In this document: piece by piece, positions 46,172 to 53,364 of the stretch | Layout: every line of letters begins with the position of its first letter | Position numbering within the stretch: position 1 is the stretch's first letter | Origin: Streptomyces filamentosus | Lineage (GTDB): Bacteria > Actinomycetota > Actinomycetes > Streptomycetales > Streptomycetaceae | Length of the DNA stretch: 64,000 bases | Assembly: GCF_014654895.1 (NCBI RefSeq) | Contig: NZ_BNBE01000001.1 | Location: 620,001 to 684,000 of the forward strand | Direction: 5' to 3' | Made by a program: the position numbers and the translations under genes | Notes under the pieces: generated by a model | Seen by the model: only the letters and a program-made list of their open reading frames with translations | What the model was told of the DNA's origin: nothing | Database searches by the model: none

Positions 46172-46725
46172 AGGCGACCGAAGTCCCGGAGATCACCGGG
46201 GCGTTCCTCTTCGAGCCGACCCCGCACACCGACGAACGCGGCTCGTTCTGCCGCACCTTCGACGCCGACGTGGTCCGCTCGGCGGGCCTCGACCCGGACG
46301 CCTTCGTCCAGGACAGCCTGTCCCGCTCGGTCCGGGGCGTGCTGCGCGGGCTGCACCTGCGCTCCGGCGCGGGCGAGGCGAAGCTGGTGCGGTGCTCGTA
46401 CGGCAGGATCTTCGACGTCGTCGTCGACCTGCGGGCGGACTCGCCGACGTACCTGAACCGGGCCTTCTTCGAGCTGTCCGACGCGACGCAGACGACCCTG
46501 TACGTCCCGGCGGGCTGCGCGCACGGCTTCCAGGCGCTGACCGACCCCGCCGACGTGTCGTACCGGATCGACCGGCGCCACGACCCGGCCGAGGACGTGA
46601 CGATCGCCTTCGACGACCCGGACCTCGCCGTGCCCTGGCCGCTGCCGGTCAGCGGGACGTCCGCGCGGGACCGGGGGGCGCCGGGCCTCGCCGCGTTCCT
46701 GAAGACCCGGGAGGAGGGCAGGTGA
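46168..46725 (+). CDS. dTDP-4-dehydrorhamnose 3,5-epimerase-like (RmlC/cupin)
   Basis: A 185-residue RmlC-type cupin. The catalytic histidine lies in VLRGLHLR, the metal-free cupin strand is YVPAGCAHGFQAL and a RCSYGRIFDVVVDLR stretch precedes it. It epimerises a 4-keto-6-deoxy nucleotide sugar at C3 and/or C5. No rmlA, rmlB or rmlD neighbour is present, so it more likely works with the methyltransferase, SDR and nucleotidyltransferase of this locus than in dTDP-rhamnose synthesis. Confidence 0.88.
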   Translation: MKATEVPEITGAFLFEPTPHTDERGSFCRTFDADVVRSAGLDPDAFVQDSLSRSVRGVLRGLHLRSGAGEAKLVRCSYGRIFDVVVDLRADSPTYLNRAFFELSDATQTTLYVPAGCAHGFQALTDPADVSYRIDRRHDPAEDVTIAFDDPDLAVPWPLPVSGTSARDRGAPGLAAFLKTREEGR

Positions 46726-48047
46726 CCGTGGACCACGAGGAGTTCGACCTCCCCCTGTCGCGGGAGGCCAACGAGCGGCTGCACGCCCTGGTGCCGGGCG
46801 GCGCGCACACCTACGCCAAGGGCGACGACCAGTACCCCGAGGGCCTGGCGCCGGTCATCAGCCACGGCGAGGGCGCCCACGTGTGGGACGTCGACGGCAA
46901 CCGCTACGTCGAGTACGGCTCCGGCCTGCGGTCGGTCAGCCTCGGCCACGCCCACCCCCGCGTGGTCGAGGCGGTGCGGCGGGAGGTCGGCCGCGGCACC
47001 AACTTCGTCCGCCCGTCCCTCCTGGAGGCCGAGGCGGCGGAACGCTTCCTGGCGACGGTGCCGACCGCCGAGATGGTGAAGTTCGCGAAGAACGGCTCCG
47101 ACGCCACCACCGCCGCGGTGCGCCTGGCCCGCGCGGTCACGGGGCGCTCCCTGGTGGCGCTCTGCGCCGACCACCCGTTCTTCTCCACCGACGACTGGTT
47201 CATCGGCACCACGCCGATGTCGGCGGGCATCCCGGACACCGGTCTCACCGTGACGTTCCCCTACGGGGACCTGGCCGCCACCGAGGAGCTCCTCGTCCGG
47301 CACGCGGGCGAGGTCGCCTGTCTGATCCTGGAGCCCGCCACCCAGACCGAGCCGCCGCCCGGCTACCTCGCCGGGCTGCGCGCGCTGGCCGACCGGCACG
47401 GCTGCGTGCTGGTCTTCGACGAGATGATCACCGGTTTCCGCTGGTCGGAGGCGGGCGCGCAGGGGCTGTACGGGGTCGTCCCCGACCTCTCGACCTTCGG
47501 CAAGGCGCTGGGCAACGGCTTCGCGGTGTCCGCGCTGGCCGGGCGCCGCGAGGTGATGGAGCGCGGCGGGCTGCGGCACGGCGAGGACCGGGTGTTCCTG
47601 CTCTCCACCACCCACGGCGCGGAGACCCACGCGCTGGCCGCCGCGATGGCCGTGCAGGCCACGTACACGGAGGAGGGCGTCACGGCCCGGCTGCACGCCC
47701 TGGGCGAGCGGCTGGCCGCGGGCGTCCGGGAGGCCGCGGCCGCCATGGGCGTCGGGGAGCACCTGGTGGTGCGCGGCCGGGCCAGCAACCTGGTCTTCGC
47801 CACGCTCGACGAGCGGGGCCGGCCCTCGCAGGAGTACCGCACCCTCTTCCTGCGGCGGCTCCTCGCGGGCGGGGTGCTGGCCCCGTCGTTCGTGGTGAGC
47901 GCCGCCCTCACCGACGCCGACGTCGACCGCACCGTCGACGTGGTGGGCCAGGCCTGCGCGCTCTACCGCAAGGCCCTGGACGCCGGCGACCCCGCCCCCT
48001 GGCTGGGCGGCCGGCCGGTGAAGCCGGTCTTCCGCCGCCGGGCGTGA
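46722..48047 (+). CDS. Class III aminotransferase of the glutamate-1-semialdehyde aminomutase family
   Basis: A 441-residue PLP enzyme with the GSA-aminomutase pattern. It shows VPGGAHTYAKG, KNGSDATTAAVRLAR, LVFDEMITGFRW and the PLP-lysine in STFGKALGNG. The essential heme-biosynthesis HemL is normally in a hem cluster. This copy ends a glycan operon and overlaps the RmlC-like gene (GTGA), so it probably aminates or isomerises a sugar or amino-alcohol component. The conserved gating-loop residues cannot be judged by eye. Confidence 0.85.
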   Translation: MTVDHEEFDLPLSREANERLHALVPGGAHTYAKGDDQYPEGLAPVISHGEGAHVWDVDGNRYVEYGSGLRSVSLGHAHPRVVEAVRREVGRGTNFVRPSLLEAEAAERFLATVPTAEMVKFAKNGSDATTAAVRLARAVTGRSLVALCADHPFFSTDDWFIGTTPMSAGIPDTGLTVTFPYGDLAATEELLVRHAGEVACLILEPATQTEPPPGYLAGLRALADRHGCVLVFDEMITGFRWSEAGAQGLYGVVPDLSTFGKALGNGFAVSALAGRREVMERGGLRHGEDRVFLLSTTHGAETHALAAAMAVQATYTEEGVTARLHALGERLAAGVREAAAAMGVGEHLVVRGRASNLVFATLDERGRPSQEYRTLFLRRLLAGGVLAPSFVVSAALTDADVDRTVDVVGQACALYRKALDAGDPAPWLGGRPVKPVFRRRA

Positions 48048-48049
48048 CC

Positions 48050-48688
48050 TCAGGCGGGGTTCGCTCCCCCGGCGGGCCCCGCCGCCCGGTCGACCGCCCA
48101 CGCGGTGGCCGGGACCACCGCGAGCGCGGTGCACCAGCCGCCGAGGGCGTCGGTGGGGTAGTGGGCGCCCAGCTTGATCTGCGCCCACCCCATGACCGCG
48201 CCGCCGAGCAGCGCCGCGCCGAGCACGAGGGCCGCGCCCGCGGCCGGGCCGAGGCCGAGCCGGCCGGCGAGCAGCAGCGCCACCACGAGGGCGAGGGCGG
48301 TGAGGAAGGCGGTGTGGCCGCTCGGATAGGCCAGGTACCCGCCGTGGATGGTCCGGCCCACCAGGGGCTTGAGCAGCGTCGTCGCCGCCACGGCGGCCCC
48401 GGGGCCCGCGACGGCGAGGACCGCCGCCCGGGGCCGCCGCAGGGCCAGGCACCCGGCCGCCACGGCGGCCACCAGCACCGCCGCCCCGGCCGGCTCGCCC
48501 AGGAGGTCCACCGCGTGGGCGACGTCCCACCAGGGCGTCCCCGGCCCGCCGGCGGCGGCCCACACCCGCAGGTCCACCGCCCGGGGCCCGCTGTCCCCCG
48601 CGTACAGCGCCCCGCTCGCCGCGACCACCGCCGCGGCGAGCACCGCGACCGTTCCGAGCCACCTCCGCACCGCCACCGGCAGCACCAC
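48050..48688 (-). CDS. PAP2-family phosphatase
   Basis: A roughly 212-residue membrane phosphatase. C1 is KPLVGRTI, C2 is YPSGHTAF and C3 is GAHYPTDALGG, with about five hydrophobic segments. Relatives dephosphorylate undecaprenyl pyrophosphate or phosphatidic acid. Being convergent with the end of the polysaccharide operon (two-base gap), a lipid-carrier recycling role is possible but not shown. GTG at 48688 follows a GGAGG five to nine bases upstream. The frame stays open further upstream, but that part is a tandem repeat and not family-like. Confidence 0.82.
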   Translation of the reverse strand: MVLPVAVRRWLGTVAVLAAAVVAASGALYAGDSGPRAVDLRVWAAAGGPGTPWWDVAHAVDLLGEPAGAAVLVAAVAAGCLALRRPRAAVLAVAGPGAAVAATTLLKPLVGRTIHGGYLAYPSGHTAFLTALALVVALLLAGRLGLGPAAGAALVLGAALLGGAVMGWAQIKLGAHYPTDALGGWCTALAVVPATAWAVDRAAGPAGGANPA

Positions 48689-49013
48689 GGCTCCGCCTCC
48701 CCCGGTCGTCCCGTTCCGTCGTCGTGATCCGTCGTCGTGATCCGTCGTCGCGATCCGTGTCGTGATCCGTCGTCGCGATCCGTGTCGTGATCCGTGTCGT
48801 GATCCGTCGTCCTGATCATCGTGCGCCCCTGGCGGCCCGCCGTCCCGCTTTCGCGGATTTCCCCGCTCTTCCCGATCGGCTCTCCCGGGGGTTCCCCCCT
48901 CGAATTCCCCTTCCCCGCCGGGCTCCAGCGGTTCTCCAGCGGACGGGAAGCGATCCGGTGGGCGTTCGGGCAGGATGGCAGGTGATCTGCGACCTACACC
49001 GAGGAGCGCTCCC
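48689..49013. other. 325-bp divergent intergenic region
   Basis: It separates the PAP2 gene (minus) from the AlkZ-like gene (plus) and contains the 12/13-bp tandem repeat (48721-48820). The remainder (48821-49000) shows no clear gene. A GAGGAG ribosome-binding site for the plus-strand gene lies at 49001-49006. Promoter elements for both sides must lie here but were not pinned down. Confidence 0.7.
48721..48820. repeat. 12/13-bp tandem repeat, eight copies
   Basis: Copies begin at GATC positions 48726, 48739, 48752, 48764, 48777, 48789, 48801 and 48814. Units alternate between GATCCGTCGTCGY (13 bp) and GATCCGTGTCGT (12 bp), and the last copy is diverged (GATCATC). It is a minisatellite in the promoter region of the PAP2 gene. 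No spacers are present, so it is not CRISPR. Confidence 0.9.
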
Positions 49014-50129
49014 ATGCAGGTGACTCAGGACCAGGTGCTCGCCTGGCGGCTGCGGCAGCAGAGCCTTGCCCCGCGGCAAAAGTCCTCCGTGGCGCGGCTG
49101 GTGCGGGAGCTCGCCGGGGTGCAGGCCCAGGTGGCCTCGTCCGCGGAGCTCGCCCTCGCCACCCGGCAGACGGCGCCGGAGGACGGCGCCGTGGAGAAGG
49201 CCCTGGAGGCGCGCGAGGTCGTCAAGACCTGGGTCATGCGGGGCACCCTGCACCTCGTCGCGGCCGAGCACATGGCGGCCTACCTGTCCCTGATGGCGGC
49301 GGCCAAGACCTGGGAGAAGCCGTCCTGGCAGCGGACCTTCGGGGTCACGCCGCCGCAGATGCGGGAGCTCGGCGAGGCCATCGACGAGATCCTCGCCGGC
49401 CGGACCCTCACCCGCCAGGAGCTCACCGAGGCCCTGGTCGCACAGGACCGGTTCGCCTCCCTGGAGGCGCAGCTGACGTCCGGCTGGGGGACCGTGCTCA
49501 AGCCGCTGGCCTGGACGGGGAAGCTGTGCCACGGCCCGAACCAGGGCAACCGCATCACCTTCGCCTCGCCCCGCGACCGGGTGCCCGGCTGGTCCGGGCC
49601 GATGGACCCGGAGGAGGCGGCCCGGGTCGTGATCCCCGCGTACCTCGGGGCGCACGGGCCGGCGACGCCGGAGACCTTCGACGCCTGGCTGACGCGCAAC
49701 GCGCACCGCAAGACCGCGGTGCGCGGCTGGTTCGCCTCGCTCGGCGACCAGCTGGCGAAGGTGGAGGTCGACGGGACGCCGTGCTACGCGCGCGCCGAGG
49801 ACGTGGACGCGCTGGCGGCGGCCGAGCCCTCCGAGGAGGTGCGGCTGCTGGCCGGCTTCGACCAGTACGTGCTGGGTCCCGGCACGTCCGACACGCGCGT
49901 CCTGCGGGCGGAGCGGCGCAAGGCCGTGAGCCGCACCTCCGGCTGGATCACGCCCGTGGTGGTGCACCGGGGGCGGGTCGCCGGGGTGTGGGAGGCCGAC
50001 GGCGGGACGGTGGACGTACAGGTGTTCTCCGAGAGCGGTCCGGTGCCGAAGGACGCCCTCAAGGCCGAGGTCGCGCACCTGGAGGCGTGCCACGGCCGGT
50101 CGTACGCGCTGTCGGTGCGGACCGTCTGA
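49014..50129 (+). CDS. AlkZ-like winged-helix DNA-binding protein (HTH_42)
   Basis: A 371-residue member of the HTH_42/YcaQ-AlkZ superfamily built from tandem winged-helix domains. The catalytic-loop QxQ motif is present as GVQAQVASSAELAL (about residues 35-48). AlkZ and YcaQ are DNA glycosylases that unhook interstrand crosslinks. AlkZ protects the azinomycin producer from its own product. The presence of a homologue directly beside an amino-group-carrier/NRPS cluster is therefore notable, although streptomycetes carry many housekeeping HTH_42 paralogues. The ATG at 49014 has GAGGAG upstream. Confidence 0.82.
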   Translation: MQVTQDQVLAWRLRQQSLAPRQKSSVARLVRELAGVQAQVASSAELALATRQTAPEDGAVEKALEAREVVKTWVMRGTLHLVAAEHMAAYLSLMAAAKTWEKPSWQRTFGVTPPQMRELGEAIDEILAGRTLTRQELTEALVAQDRFASLEAQLTSGWGTVLKPLAWTGKLCHGPNQGNRITFASPRDRVPGWSGPMDPEEAARVVIPAYLGAHGPATPETFDAWLTRNAHRKTAVRGWFASLGDQLAKVEVDGTPCYARAEDVDALAAAEPSEEVRLLAGFDQYVLGPGTSDTRVLRAERRKAVSRTSGWITPVVVHRGRVAGVWEADGGTVDVQVFSESGPVPKDALKAEVAHLEACHGRSYALSVRTV

Positions 50130-50144
50130 GGTCCGGCCGGCGGG

Positions 50145-50191
50145 ACCGGGGCGGGGAGGGAGCGGGATCGCCGCTCCCTCCCCGCCCCGGT
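50145..50191. terminator. 21-bp perfect bidirectional terminator hairpin
   Basis: Arms at 50145-50165 and 50171-50191 are exactly complementary (outer ACCGGGGCGG, inner GGAGCGG) around GATCG. It sits between the stop of the AlkZ-like gene (plus) and the stop of the last NRPS gene (minus), so it can terminate both convergent units. Confidence 0.88.
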
Positions 50192-50245
50192 CTACGGGCG
50201 GCCTCCGCGCGGTGACGCGGGGCCGTCCGTGGAGTGGGGCCGGGG

Positions 50246-53200
50246 TCAGCGGGCCAGGGGTCGGCCCGGCATGAAGGACGACAGCGGGGTGTCGCCGCCG
50301 TCCCCGGCGGTCGCCTGCCGCAGCACGGCGAGGACGTCCTCGATGCGCGCGAGTCCCGTCTCCCGGTGCCACAGGCCGGTGTTGAGTTCGAGGGCCATGC
50401 TCAGCCGATCGGGCCGGGCCTGGCCGTGGAAGGACATCTCGTAGCGGGCGGTGCCGTGCGAGACGAGCTCGTACTCCGCCGTGACGCCCGGCAGGTCCAG
50501 CGGCATCCACATGGCCAGCTGGAGTTCGCAGGTGACCTGGAAGAGGGGCTGCCGGCTGCCGGAGCGCTTCGGCCGCAGGGCGTCGACCATGTCGGCGACG
50601 GGGAGCCGCTGGTGGTCGTACGCGTCGAGGAGCCGGTCGCTGACGCGGCGCTGGAACTCGGCGAACGTCGGATCGCCCGAGCAGTCGACGCGCAGCGGCA
50701 GCACGTTGAGGAAACAGCCCATGAGCTGGTCGGCACCGGGCTGGGTGCGGTTCTCGCAGGGGACGCCGATCACGATGTCGTCCTCGCCGGTCAGCCGGTG
50801 CAGCGCGGTGAGGACGGCGGCGAGGAAGACCGTGAAGACCGTGGTCTTCCGGGTCCTGGCCGCCTCCGACATGGCGGAGAACAGCTCCCCGGGCGCCCAG
50901 CCCTGGAGGAACTCGCCCTCCTGGCCGACGTCCGCCGTGCGGGGCAGGTCGGTGTCCAGGCGCAGTTCGGGGGCCCCGGTCAGCCGCCGCACCCAGTGGC
51001 GGCGCAGCCGCTCGCCCTCCGGTCCGGCGAGCATCGCGCGCTCGTCCGCGACGAGTTCGGCGATGCCGGTGGCGAGCGGCGGCAGCCGGTGGTCGCGGCC
51101 CTCGACGCGGGCCCGGTAGAACTCGGACAGCTCCCGCATGAACAGCGTCATCGACACCTCGTCGGTGACGAGGTGGTGGAACAGCAGGTGCAGGACGTGC
51201 TCCTCCTCGCCCAGCCGCACCAGGCGGACCTTCAGGAGCGGGCCGCGCTCCAGGTCGAGGGGGGTGTGGGCGGTCTCCTCGCGGAGCCGGGCGGCCTCCA
51301 GGGCGCGCTCCTCGGGCCCGGTGCCGGTCAGGTCGACCAGCGGGACGGGCACGTCGAGGTGCGGCACGATGCGCTGGCGGGGCTCGGCGTCGACCTCGAC
51401 GAAGGTGCTGCGCAGGGCCTCCTGCCGGGCCACGACGTCGCCGACCGCCCCCTGGAGCGCGGCCGTGTCGAGCGGGCCGCGCAGGGTGAGGAGCATCGGG
51501 ACGGTGTGGGTGAGCGTGCCGGGGTTCTTCTGCTCGGACAGCCAGATCTGGAGCTGGGAGGAGGCGAGCGGGACGAGCCGCACGGTGTCGGCGGCCGGGG
51601 CCTTCGGGGCGGCCTCCGGGGCCTGGCCGGGTGCGGGCTCCAGGTCGGTCAGACTGTCCGTCAGCTGGGCGACGCTGCGGACCAGTTCGTCGATCTCCGG
51701 GTGCGTGCGCTGGATCTCGGCGGTCAGCAGCGCGGGCGTGGGGTTCTCGAAGAGGGTGCGCAGCGGCAGGCGGATCGCGAAGGTCTCGCCGATCCGGCCG
51801 ACGAGCTTCGCGGACAGCATGGAGTGGCCGCCCATGACGAAGAAGTCGTCGTCGGGGCCGACCTCCGGCACCTCCAGCTCCTGCGCCCAGACCTCGCGGA
51901 TCAGGGAGAGCAGCATCGAGTCGGCGTCCGGCGCCGGGCCGGTGTCCGCGCCGGCGCCGTCCGCGTCCTCGTCGGGGAGGTCGACGGCGGTGACGGGGAG
52001 GGCCGAGAGAGGGAGCGCCGGGTCCCCGGTCCAGGCCCGCAGCACGGCCGCGTACTCGGCGAGGAGGAGGCCGATCTCGTCGGCGGTGAACAGCTCGGTG
52101 TCGTACTCGACCCAGGCGCGCAGCCGGCCGGGGGCCAGGTCGATCTCGGTGATGGTGTCGAGGCGGCCGCGGGTGCGGTCGACCTCGAAGGGCTCGGCGG
52201 TCGCGGCGCCGAAGGCCGGTGCGGACACCGGGGAGATCCGGGGCAGGAAGAGGTGCTGGAGGAGGGCGTTGCGGCTGTCGGAGCGGCCGCCGCCGGGGAG
52301 CACGGTCTCGACGATCCGGCCGAGGCTGATCCGGCCGTGGCCGGCGGCGGCGGAGACGGCGCGGCCCGCGCGGCCGATGAGCTCCTCGAAGGAGGGGTCG
52401 GCGGAGGCGTCCAGGCGGACCGGCACGGTGTTGGCGAACTGGCCGACGACCTGCTCCAGTTCGGGCATGTCGCGGCCGGGGACCATGGTGCCGAGGACGA
52501 AGTCCTCGCGGCCGGTGCGGCGGGCGACGAGTCCGGCGAAGGCGGCGAGCGCGGTGACGTAGCCGGAGGTGCGGTGCCGGCGGGCGAGGGCGAGCAGCGG
52601 GTCGGCGAGGTCGTCGCCGAGGGGGAACTCGGCGCGGGCGCCCGCGGTGCCCTTCCGGGCGGGGCGCGGGCGGCCGGCGCGCAGGTCGAGGACGCCCGGC
52701 ACGCCGCGCAGGGCCTCCTGCCAGTGGGCCAGTTCGGCGCCCTCCACCGCGTCGCGGGTGTCGCGCTCCCAGACGGCGAAGTCGCCGAACTGGAGCTCGG
52801 GTTCGGGGACGCCGGAGATCCGGCCCTCGGTGAACGCCTCGTAGTCGCGGACGATCTCGCCGAGGACGAGGGAGGCGGAGGTCGCGTCGCACACCACGTG
52901 GTGGCAGGCGAGGACGAAGACGGAGGTGCCGGCGTCGGCGTCGATGAGGAGGGCGCGCAGCAGCGGTCCCTCGGCGAGGTCGACGGGCCGTTCCACGAAG
53001 TCGGTGGCGGCGGCCCGGGTGGCCTCCTCGCGGTGCTCGGGCGGGATGCCGAGGACGCTGGCGAAGCCGAGGGGCGCCTTGTCGGGAGGGGGCAGCACCC
53101 GCATCACCGGGACGCCGTCCACCGTGGGGACCACCGTGCGCAGCGCCTCGTGGCGGGCGATGACGGCGAGCAGGGCCCGGCCCAGGGCCTCGCGGTCGAC

Positions 53201-53323
53201 GGGCCCGGTCAGCCGCAGTCCGCCGCACTCGGTGTAGAGGGTCCGGCCGGGCTCCATGGTCTCGGCGAACCACAGCTGGGCCTGGACGGGGGTGAGCGGC
53301 AGCCGCTCCTGGTCGGGGTGCAT
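50246..53323 (-). CDS. NRPS protein, C-T-C architecture without adenylation domain
   Basis: A 1025-residue protein. Condensation domain 1 has HHVVCDA at about residues 141-147. A thiolation domain has its phosphopantetheine serine in DDFFVMGGHSML (about Ser501). Condensation domain 2 has FHHLVTDE at about residues 715-722. No A, TE or R domain follows, and the C-terminus is the end of C2. C1 can accept the threonyl chain from the upstream C-A-T protein. The T domain must be loaded in trans. C2 may release the product onto a free amine. ATG at 53323 lies 42 bases after the stop of the C-A-T gene. It is last in the minus-strand operon. Confidence 0.9.
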   Translation of the reverse strand: MHPDQERLPLTPVQAQLWFAETMEPGRTLYTECGGLRLTGPVDREALGRALLAVIARHEALRTVVPTVDGVPVMRVLPPPDKAPLGFASVLGIPPEHREEATRAAATDFVERPVDLAEGPLLRALLIDADAGTSVFVLACHHVVCDATSASLVLGEIVRDYEAFTEGRISGVPEPELQFGDFAVWERDTRDAVEGAELAHWQEALRGVPGVLDLRAGRPRPARKGTAGARAEFPLGDDLADPLLALARRHRTSGYVTALAAFAGLVARRTGREDFVLGTMVPGRDMPELEQVVGQFANTVPVRLDASADPSFEELIGRAGRAVSAAAGHGRISLGRIVETVLPGGGRSDSRNALLQHLFLPRISPVSAPAFGAATAEPFEVDRTRGRLDTITEIDLAPGRLRAWVEYDTELFTADEIGLLLAEYAAVLRAWTGDPALPLSALPVTAVDLPDEDADGAGADTGPAPDADSMLLSLIREVWAQELEVPEVGPDDDFFVMGGHSMLSAKLVGRIGETFAIRLPLRTLFENPTPALLTAEIQRTHPEIDELVRSVAQLTDSLTDLEPAPGQAPEAAPKAPAADTVRLVPLASSQLQIWLSEQKNPGTLTHTVPMLLTLRGPLDTAALQGAVGDVVARQEALRSTFVEVDAEPRQRIVPHLDVPVPLVDLTGTGPEERALEAARLREETAHTPLDLERGPLLKVRLVRLGEEEHVLHLLFHHLVTDEVSMTLFMRELSEFYRARVEGRDHRLPPLATGIAELVADERAMLAGPEGERLRRHWVRRLTGAPELRLDTDLPRTADVGQEGEFLQGWAPGELFSAMSEAARTRKTTVFTVFLAAVLTALHRLTGEDDIVIGVPCENRTQPGADQLMGCFLNVLPLRVDCSGDPTFAEFQRRVSDRLLDAYDHQRLPVADMVDALRPKRSGSRQPLFQVTCELQLAMWMPLDLPGVTAEYELVSHGTARYEMSFHGQARPDRLSMALELNTGLWHRETGLARIEDVLAVLRQATAGDGGDTPLSSFMPGRPLAR

Positions 53324-53364
53324 CTCGGGGGTTCTCCTTGGTCCGTGGTCGTGGGGTCCGGGGC

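Noticed and set aside
46168..46725. Part of a dTDP-rhamnose (rml) cluster
   Set aside because: No rmlA, rmlB or rmlD homologue is adjacent. The neighbours point to another nucleotide sugar.
48721..48820. Possible CRISPR array
   Set aside because: Units are 12-13 bp and directly adjacent, with no unique spacers or cas genes. It is a minisatellite.
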